Shown: positions 34,085-44,470 of the stretch, in pieces | Numbering within the stretch: the first letter of the stretch is position 1 | Layout: every line of letters begins with the position of its first letter | Origin: Cunninghamia lanceolata | Taxonomy: Eukaryota > Streptophyta > Pinopsida > Cupressales > Cupressaceae | Direction of reading: 5' to 3' | Assembly: GCA_027924645.1 (NCBI GenBank) | Contig: BSBN01001198.1 | Location: forward strand, 558,001 to 622,000 | Length of the DNA stretch: 64,000 nt | Notes under the pieces: model-generated | What the model was told of the DNA's origin: nothing | Database searches by the model: none | The model's input: the letters and a program-made list of their open reading frames with translations, nothing else | Program-made: the position numbers and the translations under genes

Positions 34085-34699
34085 ATGTTTTTGGACTTAA
34101 ATTACAACTTTTTGAGTGTTTTTTTTCAGGTTTGGATTGATTTATTTCATTTATATAGTCTTTCATTTTATTGCATTGAGAAAAATTCAAAAAAAATTAA
34201 AAATTTTGAAAAAAGTTTAAAAATTGCATTGTTTGGCTTACTAAATCGCATCAATTCTTTCTAAATTTTCCTAATTCATGATTTTTGCATCAGATCTGAT
34301 ATAAAATATAGAAAAACACAAAAATTCAATCATTTGCATTGCATTTTCATCATTAATTTGCTAGGCTTTTGTAGAAGTTTTGACAATTTTCATTAAACCT
34401 AGTAATTCCAAAATCTAGGGTTAGTAGGCAGAATCTTCTTTCAGATTTTTCTAGTAATTTTAGAGGCTCATTCAAATTTTCATTTGGCTGTATTCTTGCA
34501 TTTTTATGTAAATTTGCATTTAGATTTAAAATATTTGCATTTTTACATAGAAAATTTCAACAAAAACTAGCAATCTTCATGCATTTTCATTAGATTTGCA
34601 TTGGCATTTTGCATATTAGAGCTTGAAAATTATTTTTAGATCTAAGATTAATTAATTTCCATCATAAATCAGACTTCAAAACATTCACATAGCATTTTG

Positions 34700-35440
34700 T
34701 CCCAATATCTCAAACCTAGGGCTTCAAAAACAATGATTTTCACTAAAATTGGCCTTATCGACTCTCTAAACTTGCACCATAGGCATGTTGTGGAAAGTAT
34801 GTTTGCATTAATTAGTTGTTATCAGGGTAATCATTTTCTTTCCCTCCTAAAAATCTTCACAACACCCTTTTTACGGGCTCTTGTATTAAAAATTCGGTGA
34901 AAAACTACACATTTTGACTATTTTTGCCTTAAGGTTTGACCTAGTTTGCACTCCAAGTGTGTTGTGATTAATTTTATGGATTGAGGTGACTAATATCATT
35001 GATATTATTTTTTGTACCTCCTAATATTCATTACAACACCTCCTTTTCTAGGTCTTGGAATTGAAAAACCATGAAAATAGCCTATTTTGCTATATTTTCA
35101 CTAGGGTTTTACCTTAAGTGGCACTAAAAGCATGTTGTGTTGGGCATTTTGGCACCAAGTGGCTGCTATTACTGATAGTATTTGTTTTCCATCATCATTT
35201 TCCTCACAACACCCTTTTTTATGCTCTCTTGAATTGAATTTTGGTGAAAAAATGTCTATTTTGACATATTTTCACTATAGTTTGACTTGACATTATCTTG
35301 GATTTGCATCAAGAGTATGTTGATAAGGACAATATTACTATTTAGGATTGATATCAGACATATAATTTTCTTCCCTTGATCAAAATCCTTAAAACATTCT
35401 TTATTTCATTTATTTGCATTGAAAAAGTACAAAAGACCAA
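34700..35440 (+). repeat. Four diverged ~180 bp repeats in leader of element T
   Basis: A CACAACACCCTTTTT-like core, a TCTTGxATTGAAxxTxGGTGAAAAA segment and a TTTTGxxxTATTTTxxCTxxxGTTTGAC segment recur near 34855, 35030, 35212 and 35390. Each is preceded by a GCATGTTGTG-like element. Periods are about 176-182 bases. No protein-like reading spans them. Confidence 0.75.
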
Positions 35441-36387
35441 GCATTTTTGCATATATTTTGCATTCATGGACTCTCTAAGGGTGCATCTTTAGAAGACTTA
35501 TATGAGTACATTGTGAACTATGATAATTTTTACAAATTCACTAACAAATATCCTCAAGTATTGCATCAAATCGCATGCATCTATGGAATTGACATAACCA
35601 ACAGTGCTACATGTGATATTCTTCGATCAATAGCCTACTTTGATAACTTTTGTGAGATTGTGGATGTTTTTCCTTCAAACATGGAGAATCTCAAAAGTTT
35701 TATAACTGAAAACAATCATGGGGAAAGTAGTGATGAAAAATTTACTCCCACTCTCCCTTTGTTTCATGATGATATAATGCAAATCCTTTCTGAGACCTAT
35801 GAGACTGAAATAGCAATGGGTGATTTATCAAACAAAGAGACTTGTCCCAACATAACCCCACTTGGTGAGGATATATTGGCACAAGAAAGAGATATCATTG
35901 ATATATTTCTCCATGCTACTCTGTCATCCCTTCCCATCCTCTCTCTAATCAGGATGAAGATTTGGATGATGCAAATTCTCTTTGTCACCATTTGCTTGAA
36001 ACTAATGATAATTTGCCACTTGATGTTCAAGAACTTCTTAGTTACATTCTAAACCAAAAAATAGATAATGAACTGTCACATACTTTGGAAATTAATGTAA
36101 TCCTACATATTGTGGAAGAACAAGCTATCCCTTTGACTCAATCCATTCCAACACCCTATATAGGGACTGAAATGGATATCTTTCGAATACCTCCACAAGC
36201 TCATTTAAATGGCATTTCAAATGCTCCTATAGCTAACATAGACAATGGCAACATCCCCTCTCAACCATCATTAAGAGAAACATTTCCTAGATGGTTACCC
36301 TCACAAACTCATGAACATATGGAAGAGAGAAGAAGTGATAACACCTTAACCATTAAGATAAAGATCAAGATTCGTGATACCCGCTAG
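35423..36387 (+). pseudogene. Unrecognised ORF of element T (~320 codons, one frameshift)
   Basis: An open stretch follows a TGA at 35420. No ATG lies near its beginning, so it may need an alternative start, splicing or an upstream frame. Frame 2 reads LEDLYEYIVNYDNFYKF and a second YFDNFCEIVDVFPSNMENL segment, so the DNF-containing motif appears twice. Near 35940 the sense reading moves to frame 1, giving NQDEDLDDANSLCHHLLETN and ending at TAG 36385-36387 after a basic KIKIKIKIRDTR tail. The protein is acidic and mostly helical in appearance, with no zinc knuckle, protease or polymerase motif. It could be a very diverged capsid protein or a captured gene. Function unknown. Confidence 0.55.
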
Positions 36388-36399
36388 ACTGCCAGGGCC

Positions 36400-36412
36400 C
36401 TACAGGTAAGTA
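36400..36412 (+). promoter_or_regulatory. Strong splice-donor-like site after the ORF of element T
   Basis: CTACAGGTAAGTATC closely matches the consensus 5' splice site, with GT at 36406, 19 bases after the ORF stop. Pyrimidine-rich tracts ending in AG follow (for example 36680-36725). Spliced RNAs occur in some plant LTR elements, but splicing here is only a possibility. Confidence 0.4.
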
Positions 36413-38114
36413 TCTCTAACCCTTTATCTCTCTCATGATTTGCTTCCCCTGTGATGTGTTATGTGTTGTTTAGGCCTCCTGGGATGACCCCTGATTCTCC
36501 CATAAGGTCCAGGATACTGGGAGACTGCCTTTGTTGTTCATTCTTCTATTTGTATCATCATTCTTCTAAATTGCCTCTCTCCGATTTCATTGTTGTGTGT
36601 TGTGTCTTACGGACATAGCATTGTGATTGGTGACTTAGGGGCACCCCCTACATGACTGTCCCTAAGACACTTGTTTCTCCTCTCTTATTTATTGTTTCCC
36701 TTCCTCTAGTGCTTCCACCTAGCGGGAGGATGACAACAAACATTTATACTGATGCAGACTTAGTGTCCCTTTCGAGAGTAATCAAAAAATGGACTTAGTT
36801 CCTAATATGACGATGGGGTTGTATATCTTATCCGATGCTTGGCTAGTGGAAGCACTCGTGCTTTTCGCGTAGTGAATATTAATGGTGGTTCTATTACATT
36901 TACAAACCTTAACAATATTGCTGCTCCCTGCACCTTTGTTTGTCTTTAAATCTAGACTTGGCGGTACTCGATTCAGAGAGCTTCGTGATATAGCCCTATG
37001 GTTATCCTCGAACTCTGGATTCGTTGTATAACCTTGTCTCTTTGTGTGGTTAATCATATGCATTGATGTTGTTGTTTATCATGATTTTGTAGGCACTAAC
37101 ATGTTTCTTGCAGGGATGTGTTTGTGGGAACATTTGGCGATCGTAAAGTACATGTCACCTCCCGGGGGCATGGGCTTTGCGAAAGTTGATGTTCCCTTGT
37201 GTGTTTTCTTCTTACCTTAATGTGCTTGATATTGATAACTGATATCAACCACATTAAGGTGGGGGCATATATAAGGTAAGCTGTTTGTTATAGATGTTAG
37301 CAATGTGCTTGTCCTCAGGTGCAGACTAGTGCGATGAGTACTTCCTGCATCCTGAGTTTGTTTGCAATCAACCAATCTATCTTGAAATCTATTGCATATA
37401 CCTCCTTTTCACCATAAGGCGTCTCCGTGATGCAGGTGGGGTTGTATAATTTTGAGCTCATACCTCCTTTTCACTGTAAGACATCTGCGTGATGTGGGTG
37501 GGGTTGCATTTTCAAAAGTCCTCTGCGGCTGCAAGGAGCAGTTCTGTGACTAACTCAACCCTTAAGCATGTCTTCGGCGATTGTTGTGGTAAAGCCCAAT
37601 CATCGGTGTATGCCTATAATGTGCCTAAGATGGTGTTGGACCTAGAAATAGGTACACTTCATCGCTTGTCTATCATGTTTTCTCCATGTCTTCAAGTGTG
37701 TGTGTTTTGGTGTGCTTGCTTTGTTTGGCGCGTCTATTGCCCCATATGCAGTATGCATTTTGGGAGGTTTTGCATGTCTTGCGTGAGTGTTGCCCCATAT
37801 ATACAAAGACCTACGTGATGAGTGCATCCTATATTATGGGAGGTTTGTTTACTTTCCAGTACTTGCATTTGCATTTCATATATATGAGAAAAAGAAAAAG
37901 AAAAGAAATCATGCTTGTCTTCCATGCATTAATGTGTCTTCTATGCATCGACTGTCTTCTCTGTGTTCTACGTGACTGTAACTATCTTCTCCGTGTTTTG
38001 CGTGCCTGTTATTGTTTTCTATGTGATTGGCCTGACTTCTCCGTGCTTGGTGTGTTTGTTGTGTTTGTGACCTTACTTTAATGCATGTATTGGCCTCGCG
38101 TTTATACATACATT
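36413..38114 (+). other. 3' non-coding region of element T
   Basis: About 1.7 kb with no recognisable gene. It contains a repeated CATACCTCCTTTTCAC unit followed by GTGATGxxGGTGGGGTTG (37398 and 37460). A CATTAAGGTGGGGGC decoy of the polypurine tract lies near 37255, next to a TGATATTGATAACTGATATCA-like palindrome. A long T/G-rich degenerate repeat (TCTTCTxxGTG) runs from 37640 to 38080. The overlapping ORFs at 37489-38109 on both strands come from that low-complexity stretch. Confidence 0.65.
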
Positions 38115-38129
38115 AAAGTGGGGGCTAAA
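38115..38129 (+). promoter_or_regulatory. Polypurine tract of element T
   Basis: AAAGTGGGGGCTAAA lies directly before the 3' LTR and is shared almost exactly with M1 (1433-1448, minus strand). Confidence 0.82.
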
Positions 38130-39376
38130 TGTAACGTCGAAAAATGTCCCCTTGGGGGCTTTTCCCTCTTAAGGTTTAGCTCCCAGGTCTTTTGCATGCA
38201 TTTAGGACATCTTAGTTCATAATTTGGCATCCCGATGGAATGAGCCCTAGGTAACATGACAAATGGGACCTAGGAGGACCCCTTGAGTTGTAACCTGCCC
38301 AAAATAGGGGAGGAGGACTTGAGCGCCCGCACCCTAGTCCTGCCCTATTTTGGGGTAGCCCCAATTTCAGGGTGTCAGTTTATGACCGTTATTTGGGTCC
38401 TTTGCCAACACGGTAAATTTAAATTATGAAAATCTTGACGAGAGTGTTTGTAGTTGCATATATAAGCATGTTTAGGCATTCATTTGTGAACTAGATGGCA
38501 ATTTTGTTGTGCAAGTGTTCTCAAGGTGATTCAAGGCTTTCATTATGTTGCAAGAGCAGACTTGTGTGGTTTGTGTGTTTGTATTTGCAGATTTGAGCAT
38601 CAATTTCCTCATGGAATGAAGAGCATCTTCCTCCCACGAGAGCTTCACTACAAGGTGACATTGTATTGTGTTTTCATCATCAATTCCTTTGGTTTTTGCC
38701 TCTACCCTACAAGGGCATGCACTCTCTATCTAACAATGGTGTTCAAAGACTTAAGTGTCCTCTGAGGCTTGACTAAGGTAAGCCTCTAAACACCACAACC
38801 CCCTCCCAGAGTCTTGTGATTGCAGGTTACAGGTGTCACATTTGGGAAAAGTGAAGTTGCAGGAAGGATTGGCAGACATCAAGGATTCAGGATATGAAGA
38901 TAAGCAGGACACTAGAGCATTTCCAGGTCTTGGGTGCTCGCACTAGTGCCCACTGCAAATAAATTTTTGGAAACAGAAGTTACAGGGCTGATCAGTGTCG
39001 GAAGGAGGTCCGAATCCCACGAAGAAACTGGTACCTTGGACTTGGGCGCCGCACCTTAGTCCTTGACTGTTCCACCTCAGAACCCTGAAAATAGGTACTC
39101 TGTGATTTGCTAGTTTACTCCCGTCTGCAAGAGCTTTTTCTGTTATTTGTCAGTTTATTGTCGTATTTGCATAATTAGGGTTTTAATGGTCAATTGAGCA
39201 TAAGAAAAGAGAAATTGGTAATTAAATTCCCTGATCCAAGTTTCCCTACATCTCACAGCGATCTAGGGTATGATAGTGAATTGCCACTCGACCTTAGATC
39301 CTTGAATGTAAAGTGGAAAGGCAGATTTAAACATCAAAACGCTAAAACATTAGCAAATCCAATTTTCCACTAAACA
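38130..39376 (+). repeat. 3' LTR of element T
   Basis: The LTR is 1247 bp and aligns end to end with 32824-34071, differing mainly by scattered substitutions. It ends CCACTAAACA before AAATC. Confidence 0.92.
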
Positions 39377-39692
39377 AAATCATACAAAGACCTTTTCAAT
39401 TTAAAAAGTAAATCTTCTTTTTCCTTGAGCTTAAATTATTTAGGTTGATCCATGCAAGAATATAGTATTGACATCTATTTGTTCCACTTCAAAATCAAAT
39501 ACAATAAAAATAGATAACAACATTCCAATAGAGTTCAATATAGCTATAGGAGAAAATATCTCCCTAAAATTAATATCATCAATATGGGAATACCCTTTTA
39601 CCACCAATCTTTCCTTGTACATTTCCAATGTACCACCCACACTACATTTCTTCGCATACACCCATTTACAACTAATGGACCTCCTTCCTTAA
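39377..39692 (-). pseudogene. copia B reverse transcriptase, N-terminal part
   Basis: On the minus strand: WVYAKKC, LVVKGYSHIDDINFREIFSP, FEVEQIDVNTIFLHG, then LKRSLYDL ending at the insertion point. These are the standard first motifs of copia RT. A frame change occurs near 39440. Continuation is at 32823-32650. Confidence 0.88.
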
Positions 39693-41400
39693 AGAAAATC
39701 AACAAAGTCTGAAGTCTTACATTTCTCCAAGTCCAACATCTCTTCTTTTATGCCCTTCCAAGACTTTATTTCCTTAGATAAGGGAGCTTCTTCTACAGAG
39801 CTTGGTTGACCATCAGTAGAGAAAAACATAACAAAAATATGGTGGAATCTACCTATCTAGTAATTTGTGTTGCCTTGTAGGCCTTCTCACATTATGTGGA
39901 GGCCCTACCACATTCGAATCTCACTCTTCTTCAAAATTTACTCCTGGTGTTCCTTCATGGCAACCCTCCTCTGCATCCTCACTATTCTATCCACTAGTTT
40001 GTAACTCATTTAACATATGCATTCTCCTACTCTAGTTTGTCAAAATACATCATTTAGTTGTTCATCCCTAATAAAAATTTAAGTTCCCTAAAAACATCTT
40101 TAGAATAGAAAACTTTCAATGTTAAAAGATTCTGAAGCTTGTACCCTTTATATTTTAATCATAACCTATGAGAAAACGTTTCTTAGCTTTAAAATCCAAC
40201 TTAGATTATTTTTCCTTTGTCACATGAAAAAAAGGCTCATAAACCCTCAAATGTGTAATAGTAGTCTTATTACCTATCCACATTTCATATGTTGTCTTGT
40301 CCCAAACTGTAGAAGTGGGAGACATGTTTATCAAATAACAAGCAGTACTTACTACTTCAATCTAGAGCTTATGTTCTAGCCCTGTATTTCTCAATAGGCT
40401 TATAGCTCAATCCATCAAGGTTCTATTCATCCTTTTAGCTATTCCATTTTGTTTTAGTGTGTAGGATGTTGTCCTCTATTTAACAATTCCACTGTGTTTA
40501 CAAAAACCTTCAAAATCTTTAGAGCACCACTCTTTGCCATTATCTAAACTTAATATTTATATTTTCATGCTTGTCTAATTCTCTACAAGTGCCTTAAACA
40601 CCTTAAACTTATGAAAAACCTTATACTTCTTCCTAAGAAAATATACCCAAGTATGTCTAAAATAATTATCAATAAAGGTGAACATATAAATACTTACCGA
40701 TGGAGTGCACATCCACATGAATAAACATATTATTGTGAATCACTTCCAAAATCACACTTGATCTAGTATTTCCTAAAGTAAAATCATCCTACTCTACTTT
40801 CCAAACACAGAATGTTCATAGAACTCAAAATAAATAGAATAATTTGAAAGACCTTCCACCGTATCTTTACTTACCAAGGTTTTTGAACTTTTTTTACCTG
40901 TGACCTAATATGTGGTGCCACAACATACTTGATTTAGGTTCAATTACATTAGCTAAATTACACATAGTGTATGCCTTCAACTTAAAGAGAGTACCATGCA
41001 TGATTCCTTCAGCCATGTAACCAAACTCCCTCAAGCCAACCTACCACCATTCTCATAAAAGGTAACATGCATTCCAAAACCAATGATCTTAGAAATAGAA
41101 ATACAATTTTTTGCAAGACCTAGAATATGCAAAACTTCTGAGAGCATCTTCACTTTCCCATCCTTGAAGGATAGCTTCACCTTTACCTAGCCAACTATTT
41201 TGAGAGAGCTATTATCACCAAGGAAAAATTATCCTCTATCACACTTCTTGTACTCACATTACATCTCCTTATGAGGAGTCATGGAAAATGATGCATCTGA
41301 GTCAACCACAAGGAGTCACCACCAATAATGTTAGTAGAGATAAAAGCATCACTATTAATGTCATCAGTGTTTAAGGAGTTATCAATGGAATCATCTTTCT
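39693..41400 (-). pseudogene. copia B protease and integrase (many stops)
   Basis: On the minus strand the protease signature is read as VDSDASFSMTPH near 41280-41305 (DSDAS where families have DSGAS). GAG-pre-integrase remnants follow to about 40900. The integrase core is at about 40700-40390: FIDNYFRHTWVYFL, an Asp in DNGKEW, then KQNGIAKRMNRTLMD, where the catalytic Glu of NGVAE is Lys. The DSPG-like tail and linker are stop-ridden (40380-39700). It is not functional. Confidence 0.82.
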
Positions 41401-42147
41401 TCATAGATTTACATTCCTTCTTCATGTGACCTCTCCTATCACAATTCCAATTGTGAGTTTACCAAGATATCTAGACTTTCCCTTTCCCTTAGACTTCCAC
41501 TTATCCCCTACCTTCTTCTTACCCCCTCTATTCTTTGACCCACCTCTCACAAATAAGGTGCCCCTAGAGGAATCATCCATGGACTTTCTCTTGATCTCTT
41601 TACTTAGCAAAACTCCTACAATATCTTCAAGTTTAGGTAAAGAACAATTTCCACTAATTTTCACGATCAAAATTTCCCATAGTGAATTGAGTAAGGAACA
41701 AAGGAACATTATGCCCTTATCCTCTTCTTCTAATTTGACTCCAATGGACATTAACTAACTCAGAATTAAATCGAAAGCATGAGATGATTAGAAACAGAGT
41801 CTCCCTCTTTGATTTTCAAAGAGTATATCTTTTCAAGAAAAGTTTGTTAACCAGACTCTTGGAATGATAGAGGGTTCTTATCTTATTCCACAATGAATAT
41901 GTAGTTTATTTTTCTAATGCATTCATGAACATAGAATTTGAAAGACATAAAAAAACATTACTTATATCTTTCTTATCTAGTTTATTCTAGTCCTCATCAA
42001 ACATACCTATAGGTTTTATTGAAGAAGATACTAATGTCTGTTAATCTCTCTCCACCTAGAGTTTTTTAACCTTCAACTTCTAGAATTCAAAATTCTAGCC
42101 ATTGAATCTCTCAATCTCAAATCTTGATAGCCTAGCCATGAATTCAA
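41401..42147 (-). pseudogene. copia B gag
   Basis: On the minus strand it begins near 42147 with MARLSRFEIERFNG (copia gag start type). The UBN2-like region follows (ALEKINYIF, IKEGDSV, LEEEDKGIMFLCSL, LEDIVGVLLSKEIKRKS). A basic Gly/Lys tail and a CCHC knuckle NCDRRGHMKKEC (about 41450-41415) end it, with the first Cys not preserved in the expected place. The 41422-41751 frame is its longest open part. Several stops interrupt the first half. Confidence 0.82.
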
Positions 42148-42331
42148 GAATGCCTACCTAATTTTTATAGAATCACCAAAACTCCCAATATAACTAGAAA
42201 CATGTGTATGACAAGAAAAGGCATCCCCTTCCTTCCATCAAACAAACCCTAGTACAAAACCATTAAGGTTTTTAACACCAGACAAACATAGCCATTACAC
42301 TAAATGACTTGGATTTATCCCAAACAACAAA

Positions 42332-42343
42332 GCTTTGATACCA
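42332..42343 (-). promoter_or_regulatory. Primer binding site of copia B
   Basis: On the minus strand the sequence reads TTTGGTATCAAAGC just after the LTR end TTTCCAACA. It is the initiator-Met-type site (TGGTATCA) common in copia elements. Confidence 0.75.
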
Positions 42344-42345
42344 AA

Positions 42346-42805
42346 TGTTGGAAATTTAACCCAAAAGATTGGTAACTTGGTTGCTTGGAACTTTAGATTA
42401 TATGATTCAAATTATAGTTATGTTGTTGTTTCGATTAAATTAGCAAAACATAATGAAATAACATAAGTCATACATAATCTATAGTGCATACGAGACATAA
42501 GGATTTAACCTAGGAAATTCTTTCTATAAAATCCCTATAGCAAAAGAGAGTTAAAAATGTATTAATTTGTGAACACATAATTAAAATACAATAAGACTCC
42601 TTATTCTACCTTTCTCAATCTATAGACTTTAGTTTATAATCACTCATAGTCTTAGATATGACCACAATGACTTAGTCATCAATTGTTGACCAATTCATCT
42701 GAATAGTGAAACACAACTTGCAATAGTAGAGACTACACTCTTATAACCTTTAGCAATTCAGAGCACCTTCTAGAGCATCTACACGTTCTCTATTGTTGTG
42801 GCATG
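42346..42805 (-). repeat. Part of 5' LTR of copia B
   Basis: LTR sequence ends (minus strand) GGGTTAAATTTCCAACA at 42346. The outer part is interrupted at about 42806 by another LTR-like sequence and may continue after 43440. The partner 3' LTR was not found in the window. Confidence 0.6.
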
Positions 42806-43440
42806 TGTTAGGGTTAGCCGGCAGAAGATATCAATTAAATGCAAATAAAGATTAAACAGAGAAATGGAAATACACAGAATTAATAACAGCGGGAGACAAG
42901 TTTTAACATGGTTCACCCAAACTTGGGCTACATCCACCAAACAGAGAGTCCAATATTATTATCCAGTAAATCAAACCGATTACAACCAGCAATCCCTGCA
43001 ACTCAATACCGTTGCAAATGCTACAATACAATATATCAAAACCCTAACCCTTAGCCGCTTTTTATCAGGCCTTTTTGTCGGTTACAAAAATAGGGCTTTC
43101 TTATGTCGGTCACAAAAAATAGGATTTTTTATGGTTGCGCCCCCGAACCCCAGCAAGGATACATGGCTAGTGTACAGTACTTTCCTGATCAGTCGCTACC
43201 TACCAACAACATGTACTCCACCAATGCCACACATGCACCTACACTACCATACATCCTCCAATAACATTCTCTACATAAGATATAGTAACCATAACACAAC
43301 CAAACCTCATGCACTTGCTACCACAGCTTCATCAAATTTCAAGACACCTCCATACCATACCGTAAAGTCTAACTTCCACCATATTTTACCACATAAGTTT
43401 CTAACACTATTCTATAGTCTACAATAAAAAATTTGTAACA
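42806..43440 (-). repeat. LTR-like sequence, probable solo copia LTR
   Basis: The left end TGTTAGGGTTAGCCGGCAG is the complement of a typical copia LTR end (...CTAACCCTAACA), followed by the conserved GTTTTAACATGGTTCACCC stretch. The right end is either CTAACA (near 43404) or TGTAACA (43440). No matching target copies were found, so boundaries are tentative. The 187-codon ORF at 42864-43427 lies within it and shows no protein features. Confidence 0.55.
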
Positions 43441-44465
43441 GGAACGTACAAAGTTCCAAACATTCTTATCTCACTCAAGAACTCTCTATAAGTGAATAAC
43501 ACACCAAAGTTTTAACAAAAACTACATGTGTATATTGATATTCTTGGCAATGATGGTGTAAGGGCTATAAGCTAGGATAACAACCACATTATGAATAAAT
43601 TTTAAAAATAGAATACATCAAAACTATTAAATCCTTGCATCCTAGATTGGTTTGAAATTTCATCATTGCATTAACATTAAATTTTAGTTGATTGTGAAAT
43701 TGATAGGTTAGTGTGTGTGAGAGTATATATGTGTTTATATGTATATATAGGCATTTAGCTACTCTCTACCCAAAGGTCTCGAGTGAAATTTTATCAAAGA
43801 TACTTGGTGGCAAGGGGATGCGTGAAAATATTATTTGATAGATCCACACTTGGCTCATAAGAAAGCTCCTTCTACTCATATGACATTAATTTCTTCCTCT
43901 AATTCAACTATTGAAGGATTCGATGAACAATCAATCTCTGTGAAAAACAAAGGCAACTCTCCCATTAAGGGGGATGTTGATAGCAAGGTTGTGTGGACAC
44001 CCTCCCCTCCATAAAACATTGTTTACATTGTGGAGGAGTCTAAGAGATAGCAGAGTAGGCTATAGTAAAAAAGAAAAAAAGAGTACTCTCGAATCCCAAT
44101 CTAAAATTGTAGAGAAAGGTGGGAGGTTGTTTAGTTCTTGATTAGAGAGTGAAATCAATTAGACTTTTTATTTGGCTTCTTAATTTGGTAGAAATAATCA
44201 TTGCTCCCCTATTAAAAGTGTTTGAAGTGTTATTTTTTTATTTTATCATTGTCATGGGAGATAAGCCCAAGTTAGCATCTTGTGTACAAAAAAAAATTAT
44301 ATATATATAAGGTTATTTTTTAGTTAATTCACAATGCAAAATCTAGAAATCATCATAGGTTGAGTTTGTAGTTACAGAATAAATTCATAGCCTTGATTTA
44401 GATCCATATCCATGATGTTGATTTGACACGGTGCAAAAAACATATTTTGATTCTGATACACATAC
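43441..44465. other. Unassigned AT-rich DNA
   Basis: No ORF, LTR ends or known motif recognised, though the first ~100 bases may belong to the copia B LTR. A region near 43840-44110 reads like very decayed coding DNA, but I cannot assign it. It ends at the ATGAC target copy. Confidence 0.5.
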
Positions 44466-44470
44466 ATGAC

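Larger units (their letters stand above)
32824..39376 (+). mobile_element. Non-autonomous LTR retroelement T with an unrecognised ORF, in copia B
   Basis: Two near-identical LTRs (32824-34071 and 38130-39376) start TGTAACGTC and end CCACTAAACA, with AAATA before and AAATC after (target copy with one change). Across this site the minus-strand copia RT is continuous (SLYDLK). The interior has a putative primer site, ~180-bp leader repeats, one unrecognised frameshifted ORF, a strong splice-donor-like site, and a polypurine tract. No gag, protease, RT or integrase was recognised, so it would depend on another element. The M1 element (246-3141) belongs to the same broad family. Confidence 0.88.
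32624..42805 (-). mobile_element. Ty1/copia retrotransposon B (minus strand), 3' end lost or displaced
   Basis: From right to left on the minus strand: part of a 5' LTR (42346-42805), an initiator-Met-type primer site, gag, protease, integrase, RT. The RT is split at 39377/32823 by a complete LTR element and ends near 32650, shortly before the TAGGA target copy of the 28305-32618 unit. RNase H and the 3' LTR were not found. They may be deleted or lie left of copia A, which abuts near 28280. Confidence 0.82.

Noticed and set aside
37489..38109. Cluster of ORFs on both strands, up to 131 codons
   Set aside because: T/G-rich degenerate repeats in the 3' non-coding region of element T keep several frames open by composition.
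42864..43427. 187-codon plus ORF
   Set aside because: It lies inside an LTR-like sequence read against its own orientation; it is Thr/His/Asn-rich with no motif.
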